DNA of 64,000 nucleotides from an uncultured Eubacteriales bacterium. GTDB taxonomy: Bacteria; Bacillota; Clostridia; Oscillospirales; CAG-272. The stretch lies in contig CAOKER010000004.1 of assembly GCA_948467545.1 (NCBI GenBank), forward strand, positions 111,952 to 175,951. Reading direction: 5' to 3'. Shown here in pieces: positions 54,488-63,579 of this stretch. Numbering within the stretch: position 1 is the first letter of the stretch; every line of letters begins with the position of its first letter. Below the pieces are notes generated by a model that worked only from the letters and a program-made list of their open reading frames with translations, had not been told where the DNA came from and did no database searches. The position numbers and the translations under genes are program-made.

Positions 54488-55444
54488 ATGTATATCAGTA
54501 CAATATTCAGAAATAAAAAATCCTGCGCAAAAATTAGTGTCCTCTTTGCAGCTGCGGCTCTGGCACTCGGCGGATGCTCCGGAGAGTCGGGAGGGGGCGT
54601 GCCGAATGATACGCTCCCGTTTACAGCAAAGGATGACAGTACGGAGCTTTCGGACACCGAAGATAACAACACACCTGATACCGATATGCCGCCGGAAAGC
54701 GCCGGAATCGATACGCAAGGCGAACTGACTCTTCCGGAAACGTTTTTCGAACCGGAGCCTAGCCCCGCTCACAAATCCTGGTACAAATATGCGGAGGACG
54801 GAGGGTATCCCGCGGCAATCATGTATCATCTGATTCTTGATAAGCCGTACAACAGCGAAACCGATTTGTTTGTAAGTCCCGTAAGCTTTGCCGAAACTCT
54901 TGCAATTCTGAATGCACATGATTATGTCTATGTGTTTGCGGACGAGTATGCAAAGAATGATAAAAAAAGTGTTGCGCTGACCTTCGACGACGGCTACGAG
55001 GATAACTATACAAATATGTTCCCTATTCTGAAAGAGTACGGTGCGAAGGCAACGATTTTCCTCATTGCGGACAGTATCGGAACCGAAGGCTACCTTACGG
55101 AAGCGCAAATTCGGGAAATGGCAGAAAGCGGGCTTGTAAAATTCGGTTCTCATACAAAGACGCACCGAAATCTGACGGAGCTTGACGAGCAGGATTTGCG
55201 TCATGAATTTTCGGAGTCGCAGAAGATAATCGAAAAGCTCTCCGGACAACGCTGCGATTCAATTGCATATCCGGGAGGACAGTATAATTCCTCCGTAATG
55301 AAGATCGCGTCCGAATACTATGATTTTGCGTATACGACCAAATCTCCGAATTCCGTATTTGAATACTCGGAGATGAATATTCCGCGCCACTACGGAGCCC
55401 GCTCGCTGAGTGCGGAGAGATTGCTTGAGATAATTGAATATTGA
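54488..55444 (+). CDS. Polysaccharide deacetylase (NodB-like) lipoprotein
   Basis: A 318-residue lipoprotein. The signal peptide ends in the lipobox LALGGC (Cys at about residue 30), followed by an acidic Ser/Thr/Pro-rich linker to about 85. The NodB domain carries the metal/catalytic motif LTFDDGYED (motif 1) and FGSHTKTH (motif 2, His-x3-His), then AYPGGQYN (motif 3). Such enzymes remove N-acetyl groups from peptidoglycan or other surface glycans. GAGAGGAG in the end of the kinase gene acts as ribosome site. Lgt encoded at 43360 should lipidate it. Substrate not resolved. Confidence 0.92.
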   Translation: MYISTIFRNKKSCAKISVLFAAAALALGGCSGESGGGVPNDTLPFTAKDDSTELSDTEDNNTPDTDMPPESAGIDTQGELTLPETFFEPEPSPAHKSWYKYAEDGGYPAAIMYHLILDKPYNSETDLFVSPVSFAETLAILNAHDYVYVFADEYAKNDKKSVALTFDDGYEDNYTNMFPILKEYGAKATIFLIADSIGTEGYLTEAQIREMAESGLVKFGSHTKTHRNLTELDEQDLRHEFSESQKIIEKLSGQRCDSIAYPGGQYNSSVMKIASEYYDFAYTTKSPNSVFEYSEMNIPRHYGARSLSAERLLEIIEY

Positions 55445-55529
55445 TTCAATGCATCTCCGCGGCGCCGCCGCAAAGCTTCTTCGCCTGCATAAGCTTTACA
55501 GGCGGATGCCATTAAATGCCGCATATGTA

Positions 55530-55558
55530 TTGACAATAGCGCAAAATAATATTATAAT
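55530..55558 (+). promoter_or_regulatory. Consensus promoter before the 55689 gene
   Basis: TTGACA (55530-55535), 17 bases, TATAAT (55553-55558), both perfect. The leader to the ATG at 55689 is about 125 bases with no obvious structure. Confidence 0.8.
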
Positions 55559-55688
55559 ATTTATGAATTTGTGTCGCCGCTCCGTTGTACGACTTTTCCT
55601 TTTGTTATTGCTATTGCGGTTTGTTTGAATTACGTTTTTTGAATGCGGCGCTGTAATTTAAAATAATGAAAATCGGAGAGTGTTTTTG

Positions 55689-56006
55689 ATGGGTGAAAAT
55701 ATAGAAAAAACAAAGTATCTTGTATTTCGCGGAAAACCCCTGATAAGAGAAAAAAATGCAATTTGCTACGGCAGTATGAGTGATAAATATATACTGTTTA
55801 TGCTTATTCTGTCTACAAAAAAGCCGGAAAGTATAGAAAATTCGGACAGGGAGATTCCGGATGCGGTCTTGGTTCAGATTCTCGACACTGATACCTCAAA
55901 GCCTCCTCATGAGAGAGTGGTCAAGCAGTTCAACAAAAACGGTCTTTACGACGCAATGGATGTCGGACTAATCTGGCTTGACAAGCTCAACTCAGAAAGC
56001 AAATAA
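55689..56006 (+). CDS. Conserved-looking small protein of unknown function
   Basis: A 105-residue soluble protein I do not recognise (opens MGENIEKTKYLVFRGKPLIREKN). It has mixed alpha/beta character, no signal peptide, no membrane segment, no Cys cluster and no obvious catalytic motif. GGAGAG is eight bases before ATG 55689; a GTG at 55680 overlaps that site and is unlikely. A perfect promoter upstream and ordinary codon use support a real, probably well expressed gene. It is 28 bases before the DUF3048 lipoprotein gene and may be co-transcribed. Confidence 0.75.
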   Translation: MGENIEKTKYLVFRGKPLIREKNAICYGSMSDKYILFMLILSTKKPESIENSDREIPDAVLVQILDTDTSKPPHERVVKQFNKNGLYDAMDVGLIWLDKLNSESK

Positions 56007-56034
56007 CTCCTGCCGGTGAAAGGTGTGATTTCAT

Positions 56035-57207
56035 ATGGACTATAAATCATCACTTAAAGAAATCAGACATAAGTACAGAGGCAAATGGCGTACAGCGATT
56101 GCAGCGGGATGTGCATTTCTTGTTCTTTCTGCCGCTTTATCCTTTTCCGGATGCAGAAGCGGTGATCAAAAAAGCATCGGAAGTGCGGACAATATTGCGG
56201 CAATGAGTCCTTCGGCGTCAGAACCCGGTCTCGGTACGGTTTCCGAACCGGACGGCTCGGTTTATAACTATGAGCTCGTAAACAGACTTACGGGACTTCC
56301 TTTTGATTCCGAAGAGCTGCACAACAGACGGCCTGTAGCAATAATGATCAATAATATTCATGTTGCATGTCCTCAGATAGGGCTGAGGTATGCCGACACT
56401 ATTTACGAATGTACTGTCGAGGGCGGAATTACAAGACTGATGATGCTCGTAACGGATTACGACAAACTTACGACCGTCGGTTCTGTCCGTTCCTGCCGAG
56501 AATATTATCTTGACTTCGCGGCAAATCATGATGCCATATATGCCCATATCGGAGGAAGCACAGAAGCTTATACCAATATTTACGAGCGAAATATTGACGA
56601 TCTTGACGGTATGCGTATAAATATGTATTTTCGTGATCCAAACCGTATGTCAAGCATGGGTTATGAGCATAGCGCAATGACAAACGGAGAGCTTTTGAAA
56701 AGTGCAATAGAGTCAAAAGCCTACAGAACCGAAATTGCCGCGGACGGGAAAACATCGTTTAAATTTATTCCTTATACCGAAGAACAGAATTCTTCCGGCG
56801 GCGGAGATTCGGCGATGACCGTTGAAATTCCTTACACGTCCGTACACAGACCGAAATACGTATATGATGAGTCTTCACAGAAATATCTCCGCTATCAGTT
56901 TATCGGAGAAAAACACATTGACGGTGAAACCGGCGAGCAGATTTCATTCGACAATGTGCTGATTATTGCGTGCAGGCACGAAAACCGCGGAGATTCATAC
57001 AATCATATCAATGTTTATACAACCGGCAGCGGCAACGGATATTATATTTCAAAGGGTAAATATATTCCGATAACCTGGTCAAAGTCGGGCGTTGATGAAC
57101 CGATGACGCTTACAAAGTCGGACGGAAGCGAGCTTGAGATGAATTGCGGCACTACCTTTGTAAATATTGTAGACGACAGTACGCTCGCGGAAATAACGAT
57201 AGGCTGA
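56035..57207 (+). CDS. DUF3048 (YerB-like) lipoprotein
   Basis: A 390-residue lipoprotein with a signal peptide and lipobox FSGC (Cys at about residue 40). The DUF3048 N-terminal domain starts with NRLTGLPFDSEELHNRRPVAIMINN and includes ADTIYECTVEGGITRLMMLVTDY and VGSVRSCREYYLDFA. The C-terminal domain ends with GTTFVNIV. This matches Bacillus YerB, whose role is unsettled, though many homologues are exported or envelope-linked. The ribosome site is modest (AAAGGTG). The next gene starts 43 bases downstream. Confidence 0.9.
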   Translation: MDYKSSLKEIRHKYRGKWRTAIAAGCAFLVLSAALSFSGCRSGDQKSIGSADNIAAMSPSASEPGLGTVSEPDGSVYNYELVNRLTGLPFDSEELHNRRPVAIMINNIHVACPQIGLRYADTIYECTVEGGITRLMMLVTDYDKLTTVGSVRSCREYYLDFAANHDAIYAHIGGSTEAYTNIYERNIDDLDGMRINMYFRDPNRMSSMGYEHSAMTNGELLKSAIESKAYRTEIAADGKTSFKFIPYTEEQNSSGGGDSAMTVEIPYTSVHRPKYVYDESSQKYLRYQFIGEKHIDGETGEQISFDNVLIIACRHENRGDSYNHINVYTTGSGNGYYISKGKYIPITWSKSGVDEPMTLTKSDGSELEMNCGTTFVNIVDDSTLAEITIG

Positions 57208-57249
57208 CAGAACATTTTATTTTTCATTAGAAGGACGTGATTTTATATT

Positions 57250-57885
57250 ATGGAGCTTAAAGACAAAAAAATCAATTTTCTCGGTGACAGCATTACGGAG
57301 GGCGTAGGGGCCTCCGAGGAACAATTTATATATCTTAATGTCGTTGCGGGAGAGTGCGGGCTGGCTGCCGCAAGAAATTACGGTATAAGCGGAACAAGAA
57401 TCGCTCGTCAGAGCGATGAGGAGCTGTTCGGCAATCCGTACTGCGACAGATACCTTACAATGGATGACGACGCGGATATAATCGTAGTTTTCGGTGGTAC
57501 GAATGATTACGGACACGGAAAAGCCCCGTTCGGAAGCTTTGACGACCGAACCGGTGAAACTTATTACGGAGCATGGCATGTTCTTCTCCGCGGACTTCTC
57601 GAAAAGTATCCCGACGGTCAAATTGTAGTAATGACGCCTCTTCACAGAACGGAGGAAAACGTTCCGAGTCCCGGAAACGGCAGACCTCTTAAGGATTATG
57701 TCAATGCCGCTAAGGAGGTTGCGGAATTTTACTCTGTGCCGGTTTTAGATTTGTTTGCCGTGAGCGGAATTCAGCCGGATGTAGATATCATAAGAGAAAA
57801 ATACTGTCCGGACGGACTTCATCCGAGTGATGCGGGAAACAGGCGTATTGCAGAACGTCTGATCGGATTTCTAAAATCGCTTTAA
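57250..57885 (+). CDS. SGNH/GDSL hydrolase, tandem copy 1
   Basis: A 211-residue SGNH esterase-like protein with block I GDSITEG (Ser nucleophile at residue 13), block II Gly in YGISGT, block III GGTND, and block V DGLHPSDAG with the catalytic Asp and His. No signal peptide, so cytoplasmic. It has the minimal fold with no extra domain and is strongly similar end to end to the gene at 57995. Likely acts on small acyl esters or deacetylates sugars after import; substrate unknown. AGAAGGA precedes the ATG. Confidence 0.9.
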   Translation: MELKDKKINFLGDSITEGVGASEEQFIYLNVVAGECGLAAARNYGISGTRIARQSDEELFGNPYCDRYLTMDDDADIIVVFGGTNDYGHGKAPFGSFDDRTGETYYGAWHVLLRGLLEKYPDGQIVVMTPLHRTEENVPSPGNGRPLKDYVNAAKEVAEFYSVPVLDLFAVSGIQPDVDIIREKYCPDGLHPSDAGNRRIAERLIGFLKSL

Positions 57886-57994
57886 CGATATATTACAAAT
57901 CGTGAAGATGTTAAAATAGGTCTGAAGCAAAACGGTAACTTGTATCAAATATAAGTAAGAACTTACCTGACGGTATGGACGAACGGAGAATACA

Positions 57995-58630
57995 ATGGAA
58001 CTTAAAAACAAAAAAATCAATTTTCTCGGAGACAGTATTACGGAGGGCGTTGGGACTTCCTGCCGGGAGAATATATATCTGAATGTACTGGCGCGTGAAT
58101 GCGGATTGGCAGAAGCACGCAATTACGGAATAAGCTGTACAAGAATTGCACGACAGGCCGGAGAAGATTTGTACGGGAATCCGTTCTGTGACAGATACAT
58201 AAAAATGGATGATGACGCGGATATAGTCGTAGTTTTCGGAGGAGTCAACGACTTTCTCCACGGCAGAGCGCCGTTCGGCGAATTCGGAGACAGAACAAAG
58301 GATACCTATTACGGAGCATGGCATGTTCTTCTTCGCGGACTTCTCGAAAAATATTCCGACGGTCAAATAGTAATAATGACGCCTTTGCATTGTGCTACCG
58401 AGAATAATCCAAGTATGGGCAACGGCAGGCCTCTCAGGGATTATGTCGAAGCGGCTAAGGAAGTTGCGGAATTTTATTCGGTTCCCGCTTTAGATCTCTT
58501 CGCCATAAGCGGAATTCAGCCGAGAATACCTGTTATAATGGAAAAATACTGTCCCGACGGACTTCATCCGAGCGACGCAGGGAATAAGCGCATTGCGGAG
58601 CGGCTTGCCGGATTTTTAAAAGCGCTTTAA
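57995..58630 (+). CDS. SGNH/GDSL hydrolase, tandem copy 2
   Basis: A 211-residue paralogue of the preceding gene, with the same length and most residues identical. Block I GDSITEG, block III GGVND (Val where copy 1 has Thr) and block V DGLHPSDAG are intact, so it should be active. The differences cluster around residues 21-27 and 160-185, which may shift substrate preference. The two genes are 109 bases apart and on the same strand, an evident tandem duplication. Only a weak ribosome site (CGGAG) is present. Substrate unknown. Confidence 0.9.
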   Translation: MELKNKKINFLGDSITEGVGTSCRENIYLNVLARECGLAEARNYGISCTRIARQAGEDLYGNPFCDRYIKMDDDADIVVVFGGVNDFLHGRAPFGEFGDRTKDTYYGAWHVLLRGLLEKYSDGQIVIMTPLHCATENNPSMGNGRPLRDYVEAAKEVAEFYSVPALDLFAISGIQPRIPVIMEKYCPDGLHPSDAGNKRIAERLAGFLKAL

Positions 58631-58767
58631 TCATTGTGAAATTTATATATGCCATTTATATATATGTCACTTTTACATAATGCCGGTATCGGCGTTTTTC
58701 AGCAATAAGATAATTTATGCCGTTTCATGCGGCAAAACCCTTAAAAAAGGCTTTCTGCCTGTCGTAC

Positions 58768-58799
58768 TATTCGGCGGCGTTACAGCTCGCCGCCGAATA
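58768..58799. other. GC-rich perfect hairpin upstream of the NAPRT gene
   Basis: A perfect 12-base stem (TATTCGGCGGCG and complement) with an 8-base loop, 50 bases before the nicotinate phosphoribosyltransferase start. No T-tract follows on the plus strand. It could be a weak terminator for the SGNH genes or a structured leader element. Confidence 0.5.
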
Positions 58800-58849
58800 C
58801 CGATAAATATTGATACTTAAAATACGTTTCAGCGAAATGGAGTATTACA

Positions 58850-60286
58850 ATGTCCGAAAAAAAATATTTTCTTGAAAACTATACTATGCTTTTTGACTTT
58901 TATGAGCTGACGATGGCGAACGGTTACTATAAGACCGGAATGTCTGATAAAATAGCTTATTTTGATATTTTCTTCAGAGAAGTTCCCGATAACGGAGGCT
59001 TTGCGATTGCCGCAGGACTTGAGCAAATCATTGATTATATAAACAATCTGCACTTTTCCGATGAGGATATCGAATATCTTCGCAGTAAAAAATGCTTCGA
59101 TGAAAAATTTCTTGAATCTCTGCGCAGCTTCAAATTCACCGGTGATATGTGGGCGGTTCCGGAGGGAACTCCGATTTTTCCCGGCGAACCGGTAATTACC
59201 GTCCGCGCTCCGTCATATCAAGCTCAGTTTATTGAGACATTTCTCCTGCTGACCTTCAATCATCAGTCGCTGATCGCCACGAAGGCAAGCCGCATTGTCC
59301 GTGCCGCAAAAGGACGTCCCGTAAGCGAATTCGGTTCACGCCGCGCTCAGGGACCGGCAGGCGCGATACTCGGCGCCCGCGCGGCATATATAGGAGGATG
59401 CGCAAGTACAGCCTGCGCGATAGCTGACGAACGCTTCGGCGTCCCTGCAGGCGGAACAATGGCTCATTCATGGGTACAGATGTTTGATTCCGAGTATGAA
59501 GCATTCGACACTTACTGTAAGCTGTATCCCACGGCTGCAACGCTGCTTGTAGATACGTACAATGTGCTTAAAAGCGGCGTTCCGAATGCGATTAAGGCCT
59601 TTAAAAATAACGGCATAAGCAAATGTGCAGTACGAATAGATTCCGGTGATATAACATATCTTACCCAAAAAACGAGAAAAATGCTCGACGATGCCGGTAT
59701 GACCGAATGTAAAATTGTCATTTCCAACTCTCTTGATGAATATATTATTCGTGACATTATAGAACAGGGTGCGTGCATTGATGCGTTCGGAGTAGGAGAA
59801 CGTCTTGTCACGTCTAAAAGCTCTCCGGTTTTCGGAGGTGTATATAAGCTTTCTGCAGTAGAGGATGAACACGGAAATATAATTCCGAAAATTAAGATAA
59901 GCGAAAATCCTGCAAAGATCACCAATCCTCATTTTAAGCGCCTTTACCGTATTTACGAGGGTGATTCCGGCAAAGCGATCGCAGATCTTATAACAGTATA
60001 TGACGAAGTAATCGATTCAAAGAAGCCTATTGAGCTTTTTGATCCCGATTACGTTTGGAAGCGCAAGCTCCTCACCGATTATAGGATTGAAGAGCTTCAA
60101 AAGCCGATATTCAAGGGCGGAAAATGTGTCTACAGCAGTCCGTCAACCGAAGAAATCAAACGTTATTGCAGTGAGCAGTTAGAGCTTCAGTGGGACGAGG
60201 TCAAGCGCTTTGAAAATCCTCATAACTATTATGTTGACCTTTCAAAGAAGCTGTGGGATATTAAGCACGAGCTTCTCAGTATCTGA
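58850..60286 (+). CDS. pncB: Nicotinate phosphoribosyltransferase
   Basis: A 478-residue enzyme of NAD salvage that makes nicotinate mononucleotide from nicotinate and PRPP. Family motifs include MLFDFYELTMANGYY at the start, the SEFGSRRAQGPAGAILGARAAYIGGCASTA segment (catalytic and phosphate-binding), GTMAHSW, DTYNVLKSGVPNAI, and VRIDSGD. The length matches the Firmicutes form. GGAG precedes the ATG at about nine bases. The RNase P RNA gene with its own promoter follows. No other NAD gene is in the window. Confidence 0.95.
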   Translation: MSEKKYFLENYTMLFDFYELTMANGYYKTGMSDKIAYFDIFFREVPDNGGFAIAAGLEQIIDYINNLHFSDEDIEYLRSKKCFDEKFLESLRSFKFTGDMWAVPEGTPIFPGEPVITVRAPSYQAQFIETFLLLTFNHQSLIATKASRIVRAAKGRPVSEFGSRRAQGPAGAILGARAAYIGGCASTACAIADERFGVPAGGTMAHSWVQMFDSEYEAFDTYCKLYPTAATLLVDTYNVLKSGVPNAIKAFKNNGISKCAVRIDSGDITYLTQKTRKMLDDAGMTECKIVISNSLDEYIIRDIIEQGACIDAFGVGERLVTSKSSPVFGGVYKLSAVEDEHGNIIPKIKISENPAKITNPHFKRLYRIYEGDSGKAIADLITVYDEVIDSKKPIELFDPDYVWKRKLLTDYRIEELQKPIFKGGKCVYSSPSTEEIKRYCSEQLELQWDEVKRFENPHNYYVDLSKKLWDIKHELLSI

Positions 60287-60337
60287 TCAGGGATAGGTTC
60301 ATTATTTAAAATCGAACGTGTCGTTATACTTTTATCG

Positions 60338-60366
60338 TTGACAAATACCGATAAATAAGATATAAT
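60338..60366 (+). promoter_or_regulatory. Promoter of the RNase P RNA gene
   Basis: TTGACA (60338-60343), 17 bases, TATAAT (60361-60366), both perfect. The predicted start at about 60373 coincides with the 5' end of the RNA. Confidence 0.88.
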
Positions 60367-60373
60367 AAAACGG

Positions 60374-60796
60374 AACTGAGCTGAGCGGTCGCGTGATACT
60401 ATGCCGAAAGGTCGTATCATGAGGAAAGTCCGGGCTCCACAGGGCAGGATAACGGATAACGTCCGCCGAAGGTGACTTCAGGGAAAGTGCAACAGAAATA
60501 AACCGGATGCTTATATATCCAAGGCTATGGGATGTTTTGCGTCTAAGGATGGAAAGGCGAGGTAAGAGCTCACCGGCACACTGGCGACTTTGTGCAAATG
60601 TAAACCCTATCCGGAGCAACACCGTATGCAAAAGCAGACCGCCTTCGATTGGTCTGATGCCGGTCCGGCAGCATTTTGCGGGTGGCATGAGCGCCGCGGT
60701 AACGCGGCGTCGAGACAGATGACCGCTTCAGGCGTTCAAAGCGTTACAGATATAATGTTTCGGACGCCGGACAGAACCCGGCTTACAGGCTCAGTT
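60374..60796 (+). ncRNA. rnpB: RNase P RNA (M1-like, type A)
   Basis: The catalytic RNA that matures tRNA 5' ends. The hallmark conserved core GAGGAAAGTCCGGGCTCC (60419-60436) and the 3' segment ACAGAACCCGGCTTACAGGC (60771-60790) are present. The ends AACTGAGC (60374-60381) and GCTCAGTT (60789-60796) pair to form P1. Further conserved pieces include ACAGGGCAGGATAACGG and AGGGAAAGTGCAACAGAAA. The layout fits the ancestral (type A) class found in clostridia rather than the type B of Bacillus. Length is about 423 bases. Its own perfect promoter is immediately upstream and a hairpin follows. Confidence 0.96.
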
Positions 60797-60810
60797 TAAT
60801 CAGAAGAAAG

Positions 60811-60842
60811 CCGGCGGGTATGTTTTCATGCCTGCCGGATTT
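60811..60842 (+). terminator. Hairpin after RNase P RNA
   Basis: CCGGCGGGTATG and CATGCCTGCCGG form a 12-base stem with wobble pairs and a TTTT loop, 14 bases after the RNA. The tail (ATTTGTC) is only moderately T-rich. Confidence 0.65.
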
Positions 60843-60960
60843 GTCTATATATCAAAACGTACCTGACGTTCTTGTCCGTCCGCCACAGAGAAGAGGTTCT
60901 ATACCGAAGCTTTGCTCCGCAGCGGATGTAAGCCCAATATGAAAGGTAAGGTAAGGCGTA

Positions 60961-62385
60961 ATGAATCGATGTATTGAGCGTATCGATTTTTCCGGAAAAT
61001 CCTGCTCTGTCTGCGGTGTGGGAGTTTCAAATTATCCTATCATCGAGTATCTTCTCAAAAATGGTGCTTATGTTGTTGCAAGAGACATAAAACCTAAAAA
61101 TAAGCTGCCGCATGCAGAGGAGCTTGAGCGCAGGGGAGTAAGACTTGTCTGCGGAGAAGGTTATCTCGACGATATAAAAGAAGAGTATATTTTTCGTGCT
61201 CCAGGAATTCGTTACGACGTTCCGCAGTTTCAGAAGGCTGTGGCAGGAGGCTCTGTTCTTACATCTGAAATGGAGCTTTTTTTTAAGCTTTGCCCATGCC
61301 GTATTATCGGAGTTACCGGAAGCGACGGCAAGACAACGACGACAACACTGATATATAAAATGCTTAAGGAATCCGATCTGCGCGCATTTGTCGGAGGAAA
61401 CATCGGAGCTTCGCTGCTTCCGTATATAGGTGAAATGACCGAAAAAGACATTGCTGTCGTTGAGCTTTCAAGTTTTCAGCTTCATACAATGAAGCAATCT
61501 CCGAATATAGCCGTAGTGACAAATATTTCTCCGAATCACTTGAACTACCATCACGGCATGGAGGAATATATCGACGCCAAGCGCAATATATACAGGTATA
61601 TGAAGGGCGGCAGGCTGGTTCTTAATGAAAGAAACGAAATTTCACGCAGTATGAAATACGACGCGCCCGACGGTACCGAGGTGGTTTACTTCGGAGGAGA
61701 AAGCGGCGTGTATCTGAAAAATGGGAAAATAATAGTTTCCGCGTCTTCCTGCGGTAACGGAGGACGGTGCGACGACGCTGTGCTCGACGCTGCCGATATT
61801 CTCCTGCCCGGTAAACATAACAAAGAGAATTATATGGCTGCAATAGCCGCGGTTTACGGAATTGCATCCGCTGATTCTATCAGGATCGTCGCAAAAAATT
61901 TCGGCGGTGTCGAACATCGCTGCGAGCTTGTCGGAAAATGCCGCGGAATCAGCTTCTACAACAGTTCAATAGATTCCTCTCCTACCAGAACGATAGCCGC
62001 ACTCGGAAATTTTGAATCCGGAAAAGCAGTTGTTATATGCGGAGGATACGATAAGCATATCTCGTTTGACGTACTGGCCGCGCCCCTATGCGAGCGTGCC
62101 AAAGCTGTCATTCTGACCGGAGCCGCGGCGCCTCTTATCGGCTCTGCTCTTGACAAAGAAATTGCATCAAGAAAAGCAGAGGGAAAGACAGTTCCTCCGG
62201 TTGTGTATGAAAGTGAATTTGATAAAGCGGTTGAATGTGCATACAGCCATGCCGTTTCCGGTGATGCAGTTCTGCTTTCTCCGGCATGCGCGAGCTTTGA
62301 CGCGTTTCAAAATTTTGAAGAACGGGGGAACAGATTCAAATCTGTTTCAAATGCGATTATTCGGAGAGAGAACGGGATAAAATAA
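60961..62385 (+). CDS. murD: UDP-N-acetylmuramoylalanine--D-glutamate ligase
   Basis: A 474-residue Mur ligase that adds D-Glu to UDP-MurNAc-L-Ala in peptidoglycan synthesis. The N-terminal UDP-binding domain has SVCGVGVSNYPIIEYLL. The central domain carries the ATP loop GVTGSDGKTTTT (about residues 117-128), ELSSFQL, and NISPNHLNYHHGMEEYIDAKRNIY. The C-terminal domain begins with GVEHRCELVG and includes NSSIDSSPTRT and VVICGGYDKHISF. The DSSPTRT segment (Asp-Ser-x-Ala-Thr-Asn in many homologues) supports MurD over other Mur ligases. AAGGTAAGG precedes the ATG. No other division or cell-wall gene is adjacent. Confidence 0.93.
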   Translation: MNRCIERIDFSGKSCSVCGVGVSNYPIIEYLLKNGAYVVARDIKPKNKLPHAEELERRGVRLVCGEGYLDDIKEEYIFRAPGIRYDVPQFQKAVAGGSVLTSEMELFFKLCPCRIIGVTGSDGKTTTTTLIYKMLKESDLRAFVGGNIGASLLPYIGEMTEKDIAVVELSSFQLHTMKQSPNIAVVTNISPNHLNYHHGMEEYIDAKRNIYRYMKGGRLVLNERNEISRSMKYDAPDGTEVVYFGGESGVYLKNGKIIVSASSCGNGGRCDDAVLDAADILLPGKHNKENYMAAIAAVYGIASADSIRIVAKNFGGVEHRCELVGKCRGISFYNSSIDSSPTRTIAALGNFESGKAVVICGGYDKHISFDVLAAPLCERAKAVILTGAAAPLIGSALDKEIASRKAEGKTVPPVVYESEFDKAVECAYSHAVSGDAVLLSPACASFDAFQNFEERGNRFKSVSNAIIRRENGIK

Positions 62386-62424
62386 TAAGAAATAAATAAA
62401 TCGGAAAAACGCAGGAGGTTTATT

Positions 62425-63477
62425 TTGCTGGATATAAAAAAGCTTCTCGTTTCTATGCCTGAGCTCACATCGGTTTCAGGTTTTGAAGGCGAAGGAATTG
62501 AAGGCTTTAAGGCGCTGACAAATCCGTATTTTGATGAAATCGTTCAAACCGCCACCGACAGTCTGATCTGTTATAAATACGCTCCTCCGGAAATTCGAAG
62601 GCAGTCGCCGACACTGCTTATAGATACCCATTTTGACGAAATAGGCATGATGGCAGGCAAGGTAACTGATGACGGAAATATCGCTTTCAACGCTCTCGGA
62701 GGACTTGATTTGCGCACGCTCTGCGGTTCCGAGGTTGTGGTGTACGGAACCGAGGAGATTCACGGCGTCATCGTTCCGATTGATTCCGGAGTCGGAATTG
62801 AGGGCGGAGAGGCAAATACCGCCGTCAAGCTTACCGAGGTGAGCGGCCTTGCCGTATACACAGGTCTTGCCGCCGAGCAAATACGCAAAAAGGTAAAAAC
62901 AGGCGATTCAATTGCTTTCGTTTCTCCCGCTGCCGAACTTTCGGGCGGGAAAATTGCAGGAAAGGCATTTGACAACCGCGCAAGCGTCGCCTCCGTAATA
63001 TACATGATGGATTTGCTCGGCGGCGATACTCACGGATGGAACATAGCTTGGCTTCTTTCTTCCGGTGAGGAGACAAATATGCGCGGAGCAGCTACCGGAG
63101 CATTTACGGTTAAACCTGATGCGGCAATTGTAATTGATGTCGGATTCGCAAAAGGCCCTCAAACGCAGGAGGACGGAACCATTGACTTCGGCGGAGGACC
63201 GTCGGTATCAATGTCTGCGGTTACAGACCGCAGGCTTTCAAAAGCTCTGATTGCCGCGGCGGGCAGAAATGATATAAAAATTCAAATCATAGTCGAAGCT
63301 ATGGGGACCGGAACCAATGCGAACGTAATTCCGTTTCAGAACGGGGGAATACCATGCGCTGTTCTCAGTATACCTCTTGCCAACATGCATACGCCCAATG
63401 AAATTATAGACTGCAGAGATATTGTTCTGACCTCCAAAGCGCTCGCCGCTTTCATTAAAGATGGCCCCAAGGTCTGA
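62425..63477 (+). CDS. M42 family glutamyl aminopeptidase-like metallopeptidase, copy 1
   Basis: A 350-residue M42 peptidase, a cytosolic tetrahedral aminopeptidase that clears peptides. Metal ligands and catalytic residues are visible: DTHFDEIGMM (His and Asp), GKAFDNRAS (bridging Asp), SSGEET (catalytic Glu and ligand Glu), VIDVGFA (Asp) and NMHTPNEII (His). The start is a TTG at 62425 with AGGAGG seven bases upstream. It may also act as an endoglucanase-annotated FrvX homologue, but that label is generally wrong. A second M42 gene follows, so the two probably form a mixed or dual-specificity complex, which is common in Firmicutes. Confidence 0.92.
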   Translation: MLDIKKLLVSMPELTSVSGFEGEGIEGFKALTNPYFDEIVQTATDSLICYKYAPPEIRRQSPTLLIDTHFDEIGMMAGKVTDDGNIAFNALGGLDLRTLCGSEVVVYGTEEIHGVIVPIDSGVGIEGGEANTAVKLTEVSGLAVYTGLAAEQIRKKVKTGDSIAFVSPAAELSGGKIAGKAFDNRASVASVIYMMDLLGGDTHGWNIAWLLSSGEETNMRGAATGAFTVKPDAAIVIDVGFAKGPQTQEDGTIDFGGGPSVSMSAVTDRRLSKALIAAAGRNDIKIQIIVEAMGTGTNANVIPFQNGGIPCAVLSIPLANMHTPNEIIDCRDIVLTSKALAAFIKDGPKV

Positions 63478-63579
63478 TAAGGCATTCGTTGAAGCTATGT
63501 TATCTTTTTGTCCGTCCGTATTTTGGAACGAACGGAACGGCATAAGCTTTCGGTAATTAAAGAAGGGATGTTGATAATC

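Noticed and set aside
54194..55249. Long antisense frame (351 codons) opposite the sugar kinase and deacetylase
   Set aside because: Both plus-strand genes have strong family motifs; the minus frame has no domain, no ribosome site and Arg/Cys/His-rich shadow composition.
55434..55628. Short frame of 64 codons after the deacetylase gene
   Set aside because: Starts inside the previous gene, runs across a perfect promoter, and ends in a run of Leu codons; no ribosome site.
58768..58799. NAD-related regulatory element before pncB
   Set aside because: A perfect hairpin is present, but I see neither a known NAD riboswitch core nor a recognisable NiaR-type operator, so it is listed only as a hairpin.
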